64,000 bases of DNA from Loktanella sp. Alg231-35 (GTDB lineage: Bacteria > Pseudomonadota > Alphaproteobacteria > Rhodobacterales > Rhodobacteraceae), in contig NZ_FREV01000001.1 of the NCBI RefSeq assembly GCF_900143545.1, forward strand, positions 310,001-374,000, in the 5' to 3' direction. Shown here in pieces: positions 56,275 to 64,000 of the stretch. Position numbers and translations under genes: made by a program. Each line of letters starts with the position of its first letter. Positions within the stretch are counted from its first letter, which is position 1. The notes beneath the pieces were generated by a model, which worked only from the letters and a program-made list of their open reading frames with translations, was not told the DNA's origin and did no database searches.

Positions 56275-58155
56275 ATGAAAGACCAAGATACTTACGACCT
56301 GTCATGGGATGAATGGGACGAGCTACAACGTCCTGCCCCTGCAACCACCGATTTCGATGATGTTGTCGATACGGCCATTTCCCGCCGTGGGTTCCTGACC
56401 GGTGTGCTGGCCTATGGGTCTGGCGCTGCCGTTATGGGCACAGGGTTGCTGTCGGGCACCTCTGCCGAGGCGCAAGCGGCCTCTCGCTTTGGATTTGTCC
56501 CGATCCCAATCCAAACGGATGGAACCGTCCACGTCTCTGAGGGCTATACTTGGGCGCCCATGGCGCGCTGGGGTGACCCGCTGTTTTCCGATGCAGAGGC
56601 ACTTAGCCAAGAAACTGGCGTCAGCGTTACTAGCTCTGACCGTGTGTTTGGTGAAAACACCGACGGAATGGAGGCCTTTATTGTGGGCACCCGTCAAGTG
56701 ATCGCAGTCAACCACGAGTACGTGAACACGAAGGTCAACCTGCCCCAGAGCGGTGGTGAGGTGACCAGCGCCGATGACGTGCTGACCTTGCAGAACATGC
56801 AGGGTGTGACTGTCATGGAAGTGGCAGAAGGTGAGAGCGGCTGGGGCGTTGTTGTGGATAGCGACCTTAACCGCCGCATTACCCAGAATACCCCGATGGA
56901 ACTGCGCGGCCCTGCGGCGGGCCACCCGCTGTTGCAAACCCAAGCAGACCCGTCCGGGACGAAGGTTCTGGGCACCATGAACAACTGTGGAGCAGGGAAG
57001 ACGCCATGGGGCACCTACCTGACCTGCGAAGAGAATTTTAACGGCTACTTTGGATCCACCGATGAAGGGTTTGAACGCCCCGAGGACTACCTGCGCTACG
57101 GCATCGGTTTGGAAGGCCGTTACGCCTACGAAAAGTTTGATGCCCGCTTTGATGTGAGCCAGAACCCCAACGAGCCGCGCCGCTTTGGCTACATCGTTGA
57201 GATTGATCCAACTGATCCCACATCAACCCCGATCAAGCATACTGCCCTTGGCCGCTTTAAGCACGAGAACGCCGCGGCCACCATCGCACCTGATGGCCGC
57301 GTTGTCGTCTATATGGGCGATGATGAGCGGGGTGAGTTCCTGTATAAATATGTCTCCAATGGCATCTACACGCCGGGTGGTCCGACCTCTGGCTTGCTGG
57401 AGGATGGTCAGCTTTATGTGGCCAAGTTCAACACTGAGCTGACCGGCGAATGGATCGCCCTCACCCCAGAAGCCACAGGCATGGACGAGGCCGAAATTGC
57501 GATCTTTACGCGTATGGCGGCTTCAAAAGTGGGCGCGACAACCATGGACCGGCCCGAATGGGTCGCCGTGAACCCGGTGTCTGTTGAAGGCTATTGCTGC
57601 CTGACAAACAACAAAAACCGGGGTGTGAAACCAAACGCGGGCGGTGACGACACGTCAGCGAACGGCCCCAATACGCGCAATGAGAACCGCTATGGTCAGA
57701 TTGTGCGTTGGTATCCAAGCAATGACGATCACGGTGCGGACACATTCACATGGGATCTTTATGTCATGGCGGGCAACCCGACGGTGCATGATGATGCTTA
57801 TGCTGGGTCATCCAATGTGAACGCAGGCAACCTTTTCAATTCGCCCGACGGGATGATGTTCGACAGCACCGGCCTGCTGTGGATCCAGACCGATGGCGAT
57901 GACAATAACGAAGGTGATTTTGCAGGTATGGGCAACAACCAGATGCTTGCCGGTGATCCGGTAACAGGCCAGATCGAACGCTTCTTGACCGGGCCAAACG
58001 GGGCAGAGGTGACAGGTCTGACTTGGTCTGCCGACAAGCGCACGATGTTCGTCGGCATCCAGCACCCCACCGCACCATTCCCGGATGGGGCAGGCATGTT
58101 GCCACGCTCAACTATCATCGCAGTGCAGCGGGCAGATGGCGGCTTGGTAGGCTAG
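56275..58155 (+). CDS. phoX: PhoX-family alkaline phosphatase, Tat-exported
   Basis: A 626-residue periplasmic phosphatase of the PhoX (DUF839) family that frees phosphate from organic esters with calcium and iron. The Tat signal has twin Arg R37-R38 in SRRGFLTGVLA, followed by a hydrophobic stretch. The mature part begins FGFVPIPIQTDG and has NNCGAGKTPWGTYLTCEENF and EYVNTKV typical of the family. AAGGAG is eight bases before the ATG at 56275. A Pho-box-like site lies upstream, fitting phosphate-limitation control. Confidence 0.92.
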   Translation: MKDQDTYDLSWDEWDELQRPAPATTDFDDVVDTAISRRGFLTGVLAYGSGAAVMGTGLLSGTSAEAQAASRFGFVPIPIQTDGTVHVSEGYTWAPMARWGDPLFSDAEALSQETGVSVTSSDRVFGENTDGMEAFIVGTRQVIAVNHEYVNTKVNLPQSGGEVTSADDVLTLQNMQGVTVMEVAEGESGWGVVVDSDLNRRITQNTPMELRGPAAGHPLLQTQADPSGTKVLGTMNNCGAGKTPWGTYLTCEENFNGYFGSTDEGFERPEDYLRYGIGLEGRYAYEKFDARFDVSQNPNEPRRFGYIVEIDPTDPTSTPIKHTALGRFKHENAAATIAPDGRVVVYMGDDERGEFLYKYVSNGIYTPGGPTSGLLEDGQLYVAKFNTELTGEWIALTPEATGMDEAEIAIFTRMAASKVGATTMDRPEWVAVNPVSVEGYCCLTNNKNRGVKPNAGGDDTSANGPNTRNENRYGQIVRWYPSNDDHGADTFTWDLYVMAGNPTVHDDAYAGSSNVNAGNLFNSPDGMMFDSTGLLWIQTDGDDNNEGDFAGMGNNQMLAGDPVTGQIERFLTGPNGAEVTGLTWSADKRTMFVGIQHPTAPFPDGAGMLPRSTIIAVQRADGGLVG

Positions 58156-58178
58156 CCGCGCTTGCAGTGAAAGATAAG

Positions 58179-58205
58179 AACCCCGGCAGCTACTGCCGGG
58201 GTTTT
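58179..58205 (+). terminator. Rho-independent terminator after phoX
   Basis: AACCCCGGCAG pairs perfectly with CTGCCGGGGTT around a three-base loop, and TT continues the tail (TTTT in total). The strong stem lies 23 bases after the phoX stop. Confidence 0.93.
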
Positions 58206-58292
58206 GCAGGTGCTGAGGTTGCGGTGGATCAGGTGCGGCGCTTGTGTCAGGGTGTGTGTGCAGTGTCTGCGCGCCTAGATCAAAGGTTACCC

Positions 58293-58946
58293 ATGGCCGA
58301 AACCCAACAACCTAACCCAGAGTTCCTGATCAAGGATGAGGCTGACCTTCGTGCACTTTTCCCGCAAACCCACGGCATGGCGCAGATCAAATGTCTTGAT
58401 CACTTGGACGTGCATGCCAAAGATTTCATCGCCCGCGCCCCTTTTCTTTGTATCGGCACACAAACCCTCGACGGATCAGCTGACGTCAGCCCACGCGGTG
58501 ATCCCAAGGGCTTTGTCCGGGTTCTTGATGACAAGACCCTGCTGATCCCGGACCGCCCCGGCAACAACCGGCTGGATACATTGGCCAACATCTTGGCCAA
58601 CCCGGCGGTTGGGCTGCTGTTCATGGTGCCCGGATTTGATGAAACCCTGCGGGTAAATGGTATCGCGCAGGTTACCCGCGATCCGGCCTTATTGGCGGTT
58701 TTGGCCATGCATGACCGCAGCCCCACCGTCGCTATTGTTGTGAACGTGCAGGAAATGTTCCTGCACTGCGCCAAGGCCTTTCGCCGGTCCAAACTCTGGG
58801 ATCCGACACAATTGCAGGATCGCAGTGAAATGCCATCTTTGATGAAGATGATGCATGATCAGACAATCGGTGCGCCTGATGATCCTGATGTTATGGACGC
58901 GCTCGACGCTCGATTGGAAGACGGTTACCGCAAAACGATGTACTAG
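58293..58946 (+). CDS. Pyridoxamine 5'-phosphate oxidase-like flavoprotein
   Basis: A 217-residue protein with the FMN split-barrel of the pyridoxamine phosphate oxidase family: FLCIGTQTLDGSADVSPRGDPKGFV, then LLIPDRPGNNRLDTLANILANPAVGLLFMVPG and the LHCAKAFRRSKLW motif. It belongs to the group of general FMN-binding reductases with unknown substrate. AAAGG precedes the ATG; the longer upstream reading overlaps phoX and the terminator. Its stop shares four bases (CTAG) with the convergent VOC gene. Confidence 0.82.
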   Translation: MAETQQPNPEFLIKDEADLRALFPQTHGMAQIKCLDHLDVHAKDFIARAPFLCIGTQTLDGSADVSPRGDPKGFVRVLDDKTLLIPDRPGNNRLDTLANILANPAVGLLFMVPGFDETLRVNGIAQVTRDPALLAVLAMHDRSPTVAIVVNVQEMFLHCAKAFRRSKLWDPTQLQDRSEMPSLMKMMHDQTIGAPDDPDVMDALDARLEDGYRKTMY

Positions 58947-59314
58947 CGGTGCTGATCGACAAGGATCGGATTGCCGTCCGGATCTACGATCACAAAGTTG
59001 GCGGGGCCTTCGGTGTCTTCATCGGCCTCGCTAAGGAATTCTATGCCATCTGCCTTGAGCTGCTGTTGCAACTTTCGGACATCGTCAAACGTATCAAGGT
59101 TCTGCGCGTTCTGGTCCCAACCGGGGTTGAACGTCAGCGTGTTAGCCTGGAGGAACCCACCGAAAAGCCCGATCACGGTTTCCCCGTTGCGCAGTATGAG
59201 CCAGCCTTGCGCCTCATCGCCGCCAAAGGGTTCAAATCCCAGCTTGCTGTAGAATTCCTTTGAAACTGCAATATCCTTGACGTTTAGACTGATCGAAAAT
59301 GCACCCAGTTTCAT
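58943..59314 (-). CDS. VOC (glyoxalase/bleomycin resistance) family protein
   Basis: A 123-residue vicinal-oxygen-chelate protein: FSISLNVKDIAVSKEFYSKLGFE at the start and VIVDPDGNPILVDQ at the end. The domain is a single betaalphabetabetabeta pair. Members bind metals for isomerases, dioxygenases or antibiotic sequestration; the role here is not known. Close to, but not clearly in, the sigma-factor operon. Confidence 0.85.
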   Translation of the reverse strand: MKLGAFSISLNVKDIAVSKEFYSKLGFEPFGGDEAQGWLILRNGETVIGLFGGFLQANTLTFNPGWDQNAQNLDTFDDVRKLQQQLKADGIEFLSEADEDTEGPANFVIVDPDGNPILVDQHR

Positions 59315-59361
59315 CTCTTTCTCCCTCTTGAGTGGTTGGAAGGTAGCCCAAAAGCGGCGAT

Positions 59362-60606
59362 TCAGGAAAGTGCACCGCGTCTGACCTGCAAAAAACGGCG
59401 TTCCGCATCATCATCTGTCAGGGCAATGGCTTGATCATAGCAGTCTATGGCTGCTGTGACGTCTGCGTTGCGCGCATGAAGATCAGCTCGTGCGGCATGA
59501 TAGGGTTGGTACTGGGCAAAATTGGCGGTGTTCTGAACTTGGTCCAGCATGGCAAGCGCCACCATAGGCGATTGGGCATAGGACACTGCAACCGCGTGGT
59601 TGATTTGCACCACCGGCGTCCGTTGGATCTGAAACAATAGCCCATAAAGGGCGGCAATCTGCGGCCAGTCGGTGTCTTCCCATGTGGGGCTGCTGGCGTG
59701 GATGCCGCTGATTGCGGCCTGCAACTGGTAAGGGCCAACCGCCCCTTTGGGGAGCGTTGCGCGCAACAGGTGATCCCCTTCGGCAATCTTGGCCCGATCC
59801 CAGCGCTTGCGGTTCTGACGTTCCAGCGGGATCAAGTTCCCTTTGGGGTCACGTCTGCTGTTGTGCCGGGCGTCATGCAACAGCATCAGGGCAAGCAAGC
59901 CTGCCACCTCGGGTTCATCAGGTGCAAGGTGGCGCATGATGCGCGCTAGGCGGATCGCTTCATCCGTCAGGCGACGGGACTGGTGATCAAACGCGGAATA
60001 CCCTTGGTTAAAGATCAGATAGATCACTGCCAGCACCGCAGAAACCCTTGCGGGAAGATCATCCTTTTCAGGGATTTGATAGGGAATCCCCGCGCCGACG
60101 ATCTTCTGTTTGGCGCGCACAAGGCGCTGGGCCATGGCGCTGGGTTTGTCCAGAAAGGCGGCTGCGATTTCATCGGTGCTGAGCCCGCCAAGGGTGCGCA
60201 GGGTCAGGGCCACTTGGGTTTTTTGTTCCAAGGCCGGGTGGCAGCAGGTAAAGATCATCTCAAGTCGTTTGTCGGGAATGACGTCTGGGGTGATCTCTGG
60301 CCTGTCGGCCTGTGCTGTATCCATCAGATGCGAGAGTTCTGGCACGCGTGCGGCAAAGCGGGCGTCCTTGCGCAGCCGGTCGATGGCCTTGCGGCGGGCG
60401 GTTGTGATCAGCCATGCGGCCGGCGCATCGGGCAGGCCACTTGTCGGCCAAACCTCGATGGCACGGGTCACGGCATCCTGTAGGCAATCCTCGGCCAGTT
60501 GGAAATCGCCCAGCGATTTGACCAGTGCGGCAAGGATGCGCCCCCACTCCTCCCGCACGGTCCGGTCGATGGCCTGTGCGGGCGTTTGCGGGGGCATCAT
60601 CGGCAT
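59362..60606 (-). CDS. ECF42-type RNA polymerase sigma factor with C-terminal extension
   Basis: A 414-residue sigma factor, about twice the size of ordinary ECF sigmas. Sigma-2 ([41 protein letters not shown]) and sigma-4 ([20 protein letters not shown]...) are followed by a DUF6596 region and TPR-like helices. This is the hallmark of ECF42, in which the C-terminal extension is required and no anti-sigma is present. The partner YCII/DGPF gene abuts it (TAAATG). A regulon is not evident from the window. Confidence 0.87.
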   Translation of the reverse strand: MPMMPPQTPAQAIDRTVREEWGRILAALVKSLGDFQLAEDCLQDAVTRAIEVWPTSGLPDAPAAWLITTARRKAIDRLRKDARFAARVPELSHLMDTAQADRPEITPDVIPDKRLEMIFTCCHPALEQKTQVALTLRTLGGLSTDEIAAAFLDKPSAMAQRLVRAKQKIVGAGIPYQIPEKDDLPARVSAVLAVIYLIFNQGYSAFDHQSRRLTDEAIRLARIMRHLAPDEPEVAGLLALMLLHDARHNSRRDPKGNLIPLERQNRKRWDRAKIAEGDHLLRATLPKGAVGPYQLQAAISGIHASSPTWEDTDWPQIAALYGLLFQIQRTPVVQINHAVAVSYAQSPMVALAMLDQVQNTANFAQYQPYHAARADLHARNADVTAAIDCYDQAIALTDDDAERRFLQVRRGALS

Positions 60607-60960
60607 TTAGTCGTCCCAGACGATGATCGGGCGCACTTCGATACGGCCATAGGTCGCGGTTGGAATTTTGGCCGCTTGGGCGATCGCCTCATCAAGGTTC
60701 TCGCATTCAAGTAGGTAGTAGCCCCCAAGCTGTTCTTTGGTTTCTGCAAACGGGCCGTCGGTCGTGATGGTCTTGCCGTCCGCGACTGTCACGGTCGTCG
60801 CTGTTGCGATGGGTTGCAACGCATCCCCGGCTACAAGTTTACCACTGTCACGCATCTCGGCGGTGAAATCCTGATAGCCCTTCATAAAGGGACCAAATTC
60901 AGGCGTTCCCGGCTGCGGGCCAGAACCTTCGGCGGAATAGATCAGACACATATATTGCAT
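60607..60960 (-). CDS. YCII-related (DGPF) protein paired with ECF42
   Basis: A 117-residue YCII-family protein with MQYMCLIYSAEG at the start, the TTDGPFAETKEQLGGYYLLE motif with DGPF, and the YGRIEVRPI ending. Such proteins are the constant neighbours of ECF42 sigma factors; enzyme activity is unknown. Its stop directly precedes the sigma-factor start, so they are one transcript. Confidence 0.9.
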   Translation of the reverse strand: MQYMCLIYSAEGSGPQPGTPEFGPFMKGYQDFTAEMRDSGKLVAGDALQPIATATTVTVADGKTITTDGPFAETKEQLGGYYLLECENLDEAIAQAAKIPTATYGRIEVRPIIVWDD

Positions 60961-61086
60961 AGTTCAGTTTCCTTCTTTGCAGGCAAGCATCAGTACTGCC
61001 TTATCTACCAGACGCGCGGGCATTGGCGAAATCGACATCTTTGCCGAAAAAAGTTTTGTCACAGGGGCAATGGGTCAAGCTGACAC

Positions 61087-61115
61087 TTGATTTCCTGTCC
61101 GTTTCCCAATACATC
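61087..61115 (+). promoter_or_regulatory. Candidate tuf promoter
   Basis: TTGATT (61087-61092) and TACATC (61110-61115) have a 17-base spacer, about 57 bases before the tuf ATG. The -10 is imperfect, so this is a candidate only. Confidence 0.35.
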
Positions 61116-61171
61116 GCCCGCGATGTTGGACCGGGCCGCTTGTGGCCCCTCAGAAATTAAGGGCCCTGCAA

Positions 61172-62347
<1,176 letters not shown>

Positions 62348-62365
62348 GCACAACCGACCAAACAA

Positions 62366-62391
62366 GTAAGGTGGATCATGATCCACCTTAC
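62366..62391. repeat. 26-base perfect palindrome, copy 3 (after tuf)
   Basis: The same 26 bases as copy 2: GTAAGGTGGATCA and its reverse complement. Here pairing continues two bases further on both sides (AA before, TT after), a 30-base perfect palindrome. Located 18 bases after the tuf stop and directly before a classical terminator. Confidence 0.92.
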
Positions 62392-62394
62392 TTC

Positions 62395-62425
62395 AAAGGC
62401 CGCTCCGGAAACGGGGTGGCCTTTT
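62395..62425 (+). terminator. Rho-independent terminator after tuf, GAAA loop
   Basis: AAAGGCC pairs with GGCCTTT, and the inner bases GCTCCG pair with CGGGGT through one or two G-T pairs, closing on a GAAA tetraloop (62408-62411). TTTT follows. It is the strongest terminator candidate near tuf. Confidence 0.85.
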
Positions 62426-62490
62426 GCTTTGCTACTTTCGCAAATCCATGGTTAACACATTTCGACTTATAGTTGTGTTGGGGGTTTGGG

Positions 62491-63360
62491 ATGGCGTACA
62501 GGGCGACGGTGATACCGGTAATGATCGCTTCACCCGGAGACGTACTTGAGGAACGAAACATCATTCGCGACGCTCTGCACGAATGGAATGATCTCAACTC
62601 AGCCAACTTGAAGGCGGTATTACTCCCGGTAGGTTGGGAAACTCATTCCTCTCCCGAGTTGGGCGAACGTCCGCAATCACTCATTAACCGAAACGTACTA
62701 GAGGACTGTGAACTGCTAGTCGGAGTATTTTGGACGCGGATAGGGACGCCAACTGGGGAAGCTGAAAGCGGCACGGCCGAAGAAATCAGAAAACATGTGG
62801 ATGCTGGTAAACCAGCGATGGTCTATTTTTCAACTGCACCTGTAGCGCCACAGTCTCTCGAGGCCGAACAGTTCGAAAGCCTCGAAACGTTCAAGGATTG
62901 GTGCAAATCAACTGGATTGATCGAGCAATATGACAATGTCGCAGATTTCTCTGAAAAGTTTCGAAGACAAGTTCAAATTATTGTACGCGACAACAAACAC
63001 CTCAATGGCTTGCTAAGCCAAGGTGAAGGCACTGAAAGCAGCTTTGGAACTCCCGATAGCGGTAACGGCGTCGTGCAGGCATTGCTAAACAGCCTAGGCG
63101 CTGAAGCCTCAAGGTTGTTGTCTGAAGCTGCCAAGGATCGCGGCGGCACTATCCTTTCACTCAGGACCCTTGGCGGACATGCGATTCAAACGAACGGAAT
63201 TAACTTCACTGACTCGGGCGACCGCAGGTCGGTTGCACGATGGGAAGCTGCGTTAGATCAATTAATGGAGCGAGGCTTTGTGAAATCAATTGGCTTCAAG
63301 AATGAAGTATTTGAGGTAACTGATCGGGGCTTCTCTTACCTAGATCGTCAGATCACCTAA
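62491..63360 (+). CDS. DUF4062/TIR-like protein with C-terminal winged-helix-like domain
   Basis: A 289-residue protein not related to its ribosomal neighbours. Residues 1-115 match the SPGDV-type DUF4062/TIR-like nucleotide-binding fold: VIPVMIASPGDVLEERNII, then LINRNVLEDCELLVGVFW, GTAEEI and GKPAMVYFS. The Glu pair in GTAEEI may be the catalytic-type acidic residue. The C-terminal part (about 185-289) has LRTLGGHAIQTNG and a compact alpha/beta segment like a winged helix. GGGGG stands before the ATG. Base composition looks lower in GC than the neighbours. Such domains are frequent in antiviral effectors; a role here is inference. Confidence 0.65.
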   Translation: MAYRATVIPVMIASPGDVLEERNIIRDALHEWNDLNSANLKAVLLPVGWETHSSPELGERPQSLINRNVLEDCELLVGVFWTRIGTPTGEAESGTAEEIRKHVDAGKPAMVYFSTAPVAPQSLEAEQFESLETFKDWCKSTGLIEQYDNVADFSEKFRRQVQIIVRDNKHLNGLLSQGEGTESSFGTPDSGNGVVQALLNSLGAEASRLLSEAAKDRGGTILSLRTLGGHAIQTNGINFTDSGDRRSVARWEAALDQLMERGFVKSIGFKNEVFEVTDRGFSYLDRQIT

Positions 63361-63422
63361 GTTTCGACACTCCCGCCCCCTTTACACCTCCCCCTTTCCC
63401 CCCTATAGCACCCCAATCCAAC

Positions 63423-63447
63423 AAGGGTACGCGAACCGCGTGCCCTT
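63423..63447 (+). terminator. Hairpin between the DUF4062 gene and rpsJ
   Basis: AAGGGTACGCG pairs with CGCGTGCCCTT (one G-T pair) around an AAC loop. TTATAC follows. It should separate the DUF4062-like gene from the S10 operon. Confidence 0.75.
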
Positions 63448-63532
63448 TATACGTTGGACTAAAGACGCGACGAGGGTGGGGGATGAGCCTCTATCGTCCA
63501 ATCCGTTAAGACCCTAGTTAAAGGGTGATGAC

Positions 63533-63844
63533 ATGGCAGCGAGCCAAAACATCCGTATTCGCCTCAAGGCGTTTGATTTCCGGGTGCTTGATGCAAGCAC
63601 ACAGGAAATCGTTAGCACAGCCAAGCGCACAGGCGCTTCCGTGCGTGGACCGATCCCACTTCCAAACAAGATCGAAAAGTTCACCGTTCTGCGTGGGCCC
63701 CACGTTGACAAGAAATCCCGCGATCAGTTCGAGATCCGCACGCACAAGCGTCTGCTCGACATCATTGACCCAACACCACAAACAGTAGACGCGCTGATGA
63801 AGCTCGACCTGGCTGCCGGTGTTGACGTTCAGATCTCAGTATAA
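63533..63844 (+). CDS. rpsJ: 30S ribosomal protein S10
   Basis: A 103-residue S10 with [17 protein letters not shown] at the start, the [36 protein letters not shown] core and VDVQISV at the end. It also forms NusB-S10 in antitermination. First gene of the S10 ribosomal operon; AAAGGG precedes the ATG. Confidence 0.98.
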   Translation: MAASQNIRIRLKAFDFRVLDASTQEIVSTAKRTGASVRGPIPLPNKIEKFTVLRGPHVDKKSRDQFEIRTHKRLLDIIDPTPQTVDALMKLDLAAGVDVQISV

Positions 63845-63856
63845 GGGGTATCACAT

Positions 63857-64000
63857 ATGCTCCGTACTGGATTGATCGCAAAGAAAGTCGGCATGACCCG
63901 GCTTTTCATGGAAGACGGCAAGCAGATCCCTGTGACCGTTCTTTCCCTCGAAAACCTGCAGGTTGTTGCACAGCGTACTGCTGACACCAACGGCTACACA
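63857..64000 (+). CDS. rplC: 50S ribosomal protein L3 (3' part beyond window)
   Basis: The first 48 codons of L3 are present ([21 protein letters not shown], then PVTVLSLEN), and the frame runs open to the window edge. Twelve bases separate it from rpsJ, with AAGGGG before the ATG. It is cut only by the end of the window. Confidence 0.95.
   Translation, partial: MLRTGLIAKKVGMTRLFMEDGKQIPVTVLSLENLQVVAQRTADTNGYT

Overview
The window looks like ordinary chromosome from an alphaproteobacterium of the Rhodobacterales (Roseobacter/Rhodobacter group). This rests on gene content and order. There is a pckA | chvI-chvG-hprK-rapZ-EIIA-HPr block with the short alphaproteobacterial HPr kinase, a petP-petR pair beside ilvE, and the order acpS-lepB-rnc-era-DUF1491-recO. 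A methylsuccinyl-CoA dehydrogenase of the ethylmalonyl-CoA pathway and small families typical of the group (DUF1491, DUF6473, DUF3429) are also present. No rRNA, CRISPR array, integrase, transposase or prophage was seen. The only RNA gene found is one tRNA-Leu(CAG). No stretch of more than about 300 bases lacks a gene; the longest is the 300-base pckA/chvI divergent region (42491-42790), which holds a direct-repeat operator candidate and a promoter candidate.

Layout. 1-2.3 kb: tRNA-Leu, an NDUFA9-like reductase and uppP. 2.4-11.5 kb: glutamate synthase with gltD and gltB separated by two paralogous secreted proteins, then mtgA and a GST. 11.5-18.9 kb: queG, a periplasmic sugar dehydrogenase, a fatty acid desaturase, a DMT exporter, ilvE and petP-petR. 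18.9-27 kb: a membrane LAS-type metallopeptidase, a deacetylase-like gene, the isoprenoid genes xseB-ispA-dxs and (opposite strand) ispH, plus rnhA, a methyltransferase and a NYN-domain protein. 27-36.6 kb: folK, rpoZ, spoT/rel, a DUF2062 protein, pdxJ, acpS, lepB, rnc, era, recO. 36.6-42.5 kb: an SDR reductase, mcd, a TauE-type permease and pckA. 42.8-48.1 kb: the ChvIG two-component system joined to HPr kinase, RapZ, a mannose-type EIIA and HPr, then an acyltransferase. 48.2-53.7 kb: a 3-hydroxybutyryl-CoA dehydrogenase, a DUF6473 protein, etfBA, a PduO-type cobalamin adenosyltransferase with a HIG1-type small membrane protein, and an SDR. 53.8-61 kb: parC, Tat-exported PhoX with a Pho-box-like site, a flavin-oxidoreductase-like protein, a VOC protein, and an ECF42-type sigma factor with its YCII/DGPF partner. 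61-64 kb: tuf, a lower-GC DUF4062/TIR-like gene, and the start of the S10 ribosomal operon (rpsJ, rplC cut by the window end).

How parts connect. mcd, etfAB, hbdA and the cobalamin adenosyltransferase all serve acyl-CoA assimilation: Mcd passes electrons to ETF, and the pathway's mutases need adenosylcobalamin. pckA stands divergent to an envelope-stress regulator fused to a PTS-like phosphorelay, which suggests a link between carbon flow and envelope state. dxs, ispA and ispH supply isoprenoids and uppP recycles the lipid carrier used with mtgA.

The window is mostly housekeeping, so I found no convincing large novel system. The best leads are the DUF4062/TIR-like gene wedged between tuf and rpsJ, three copies of a 26-base perfect palindrome, the paired secreted proteins inside the glutamate synthase locus, the membrane-anchored LAS peptidase, a dispersed repeat that supplies queG with its start codon, and the repeat operator upstream of pckA.
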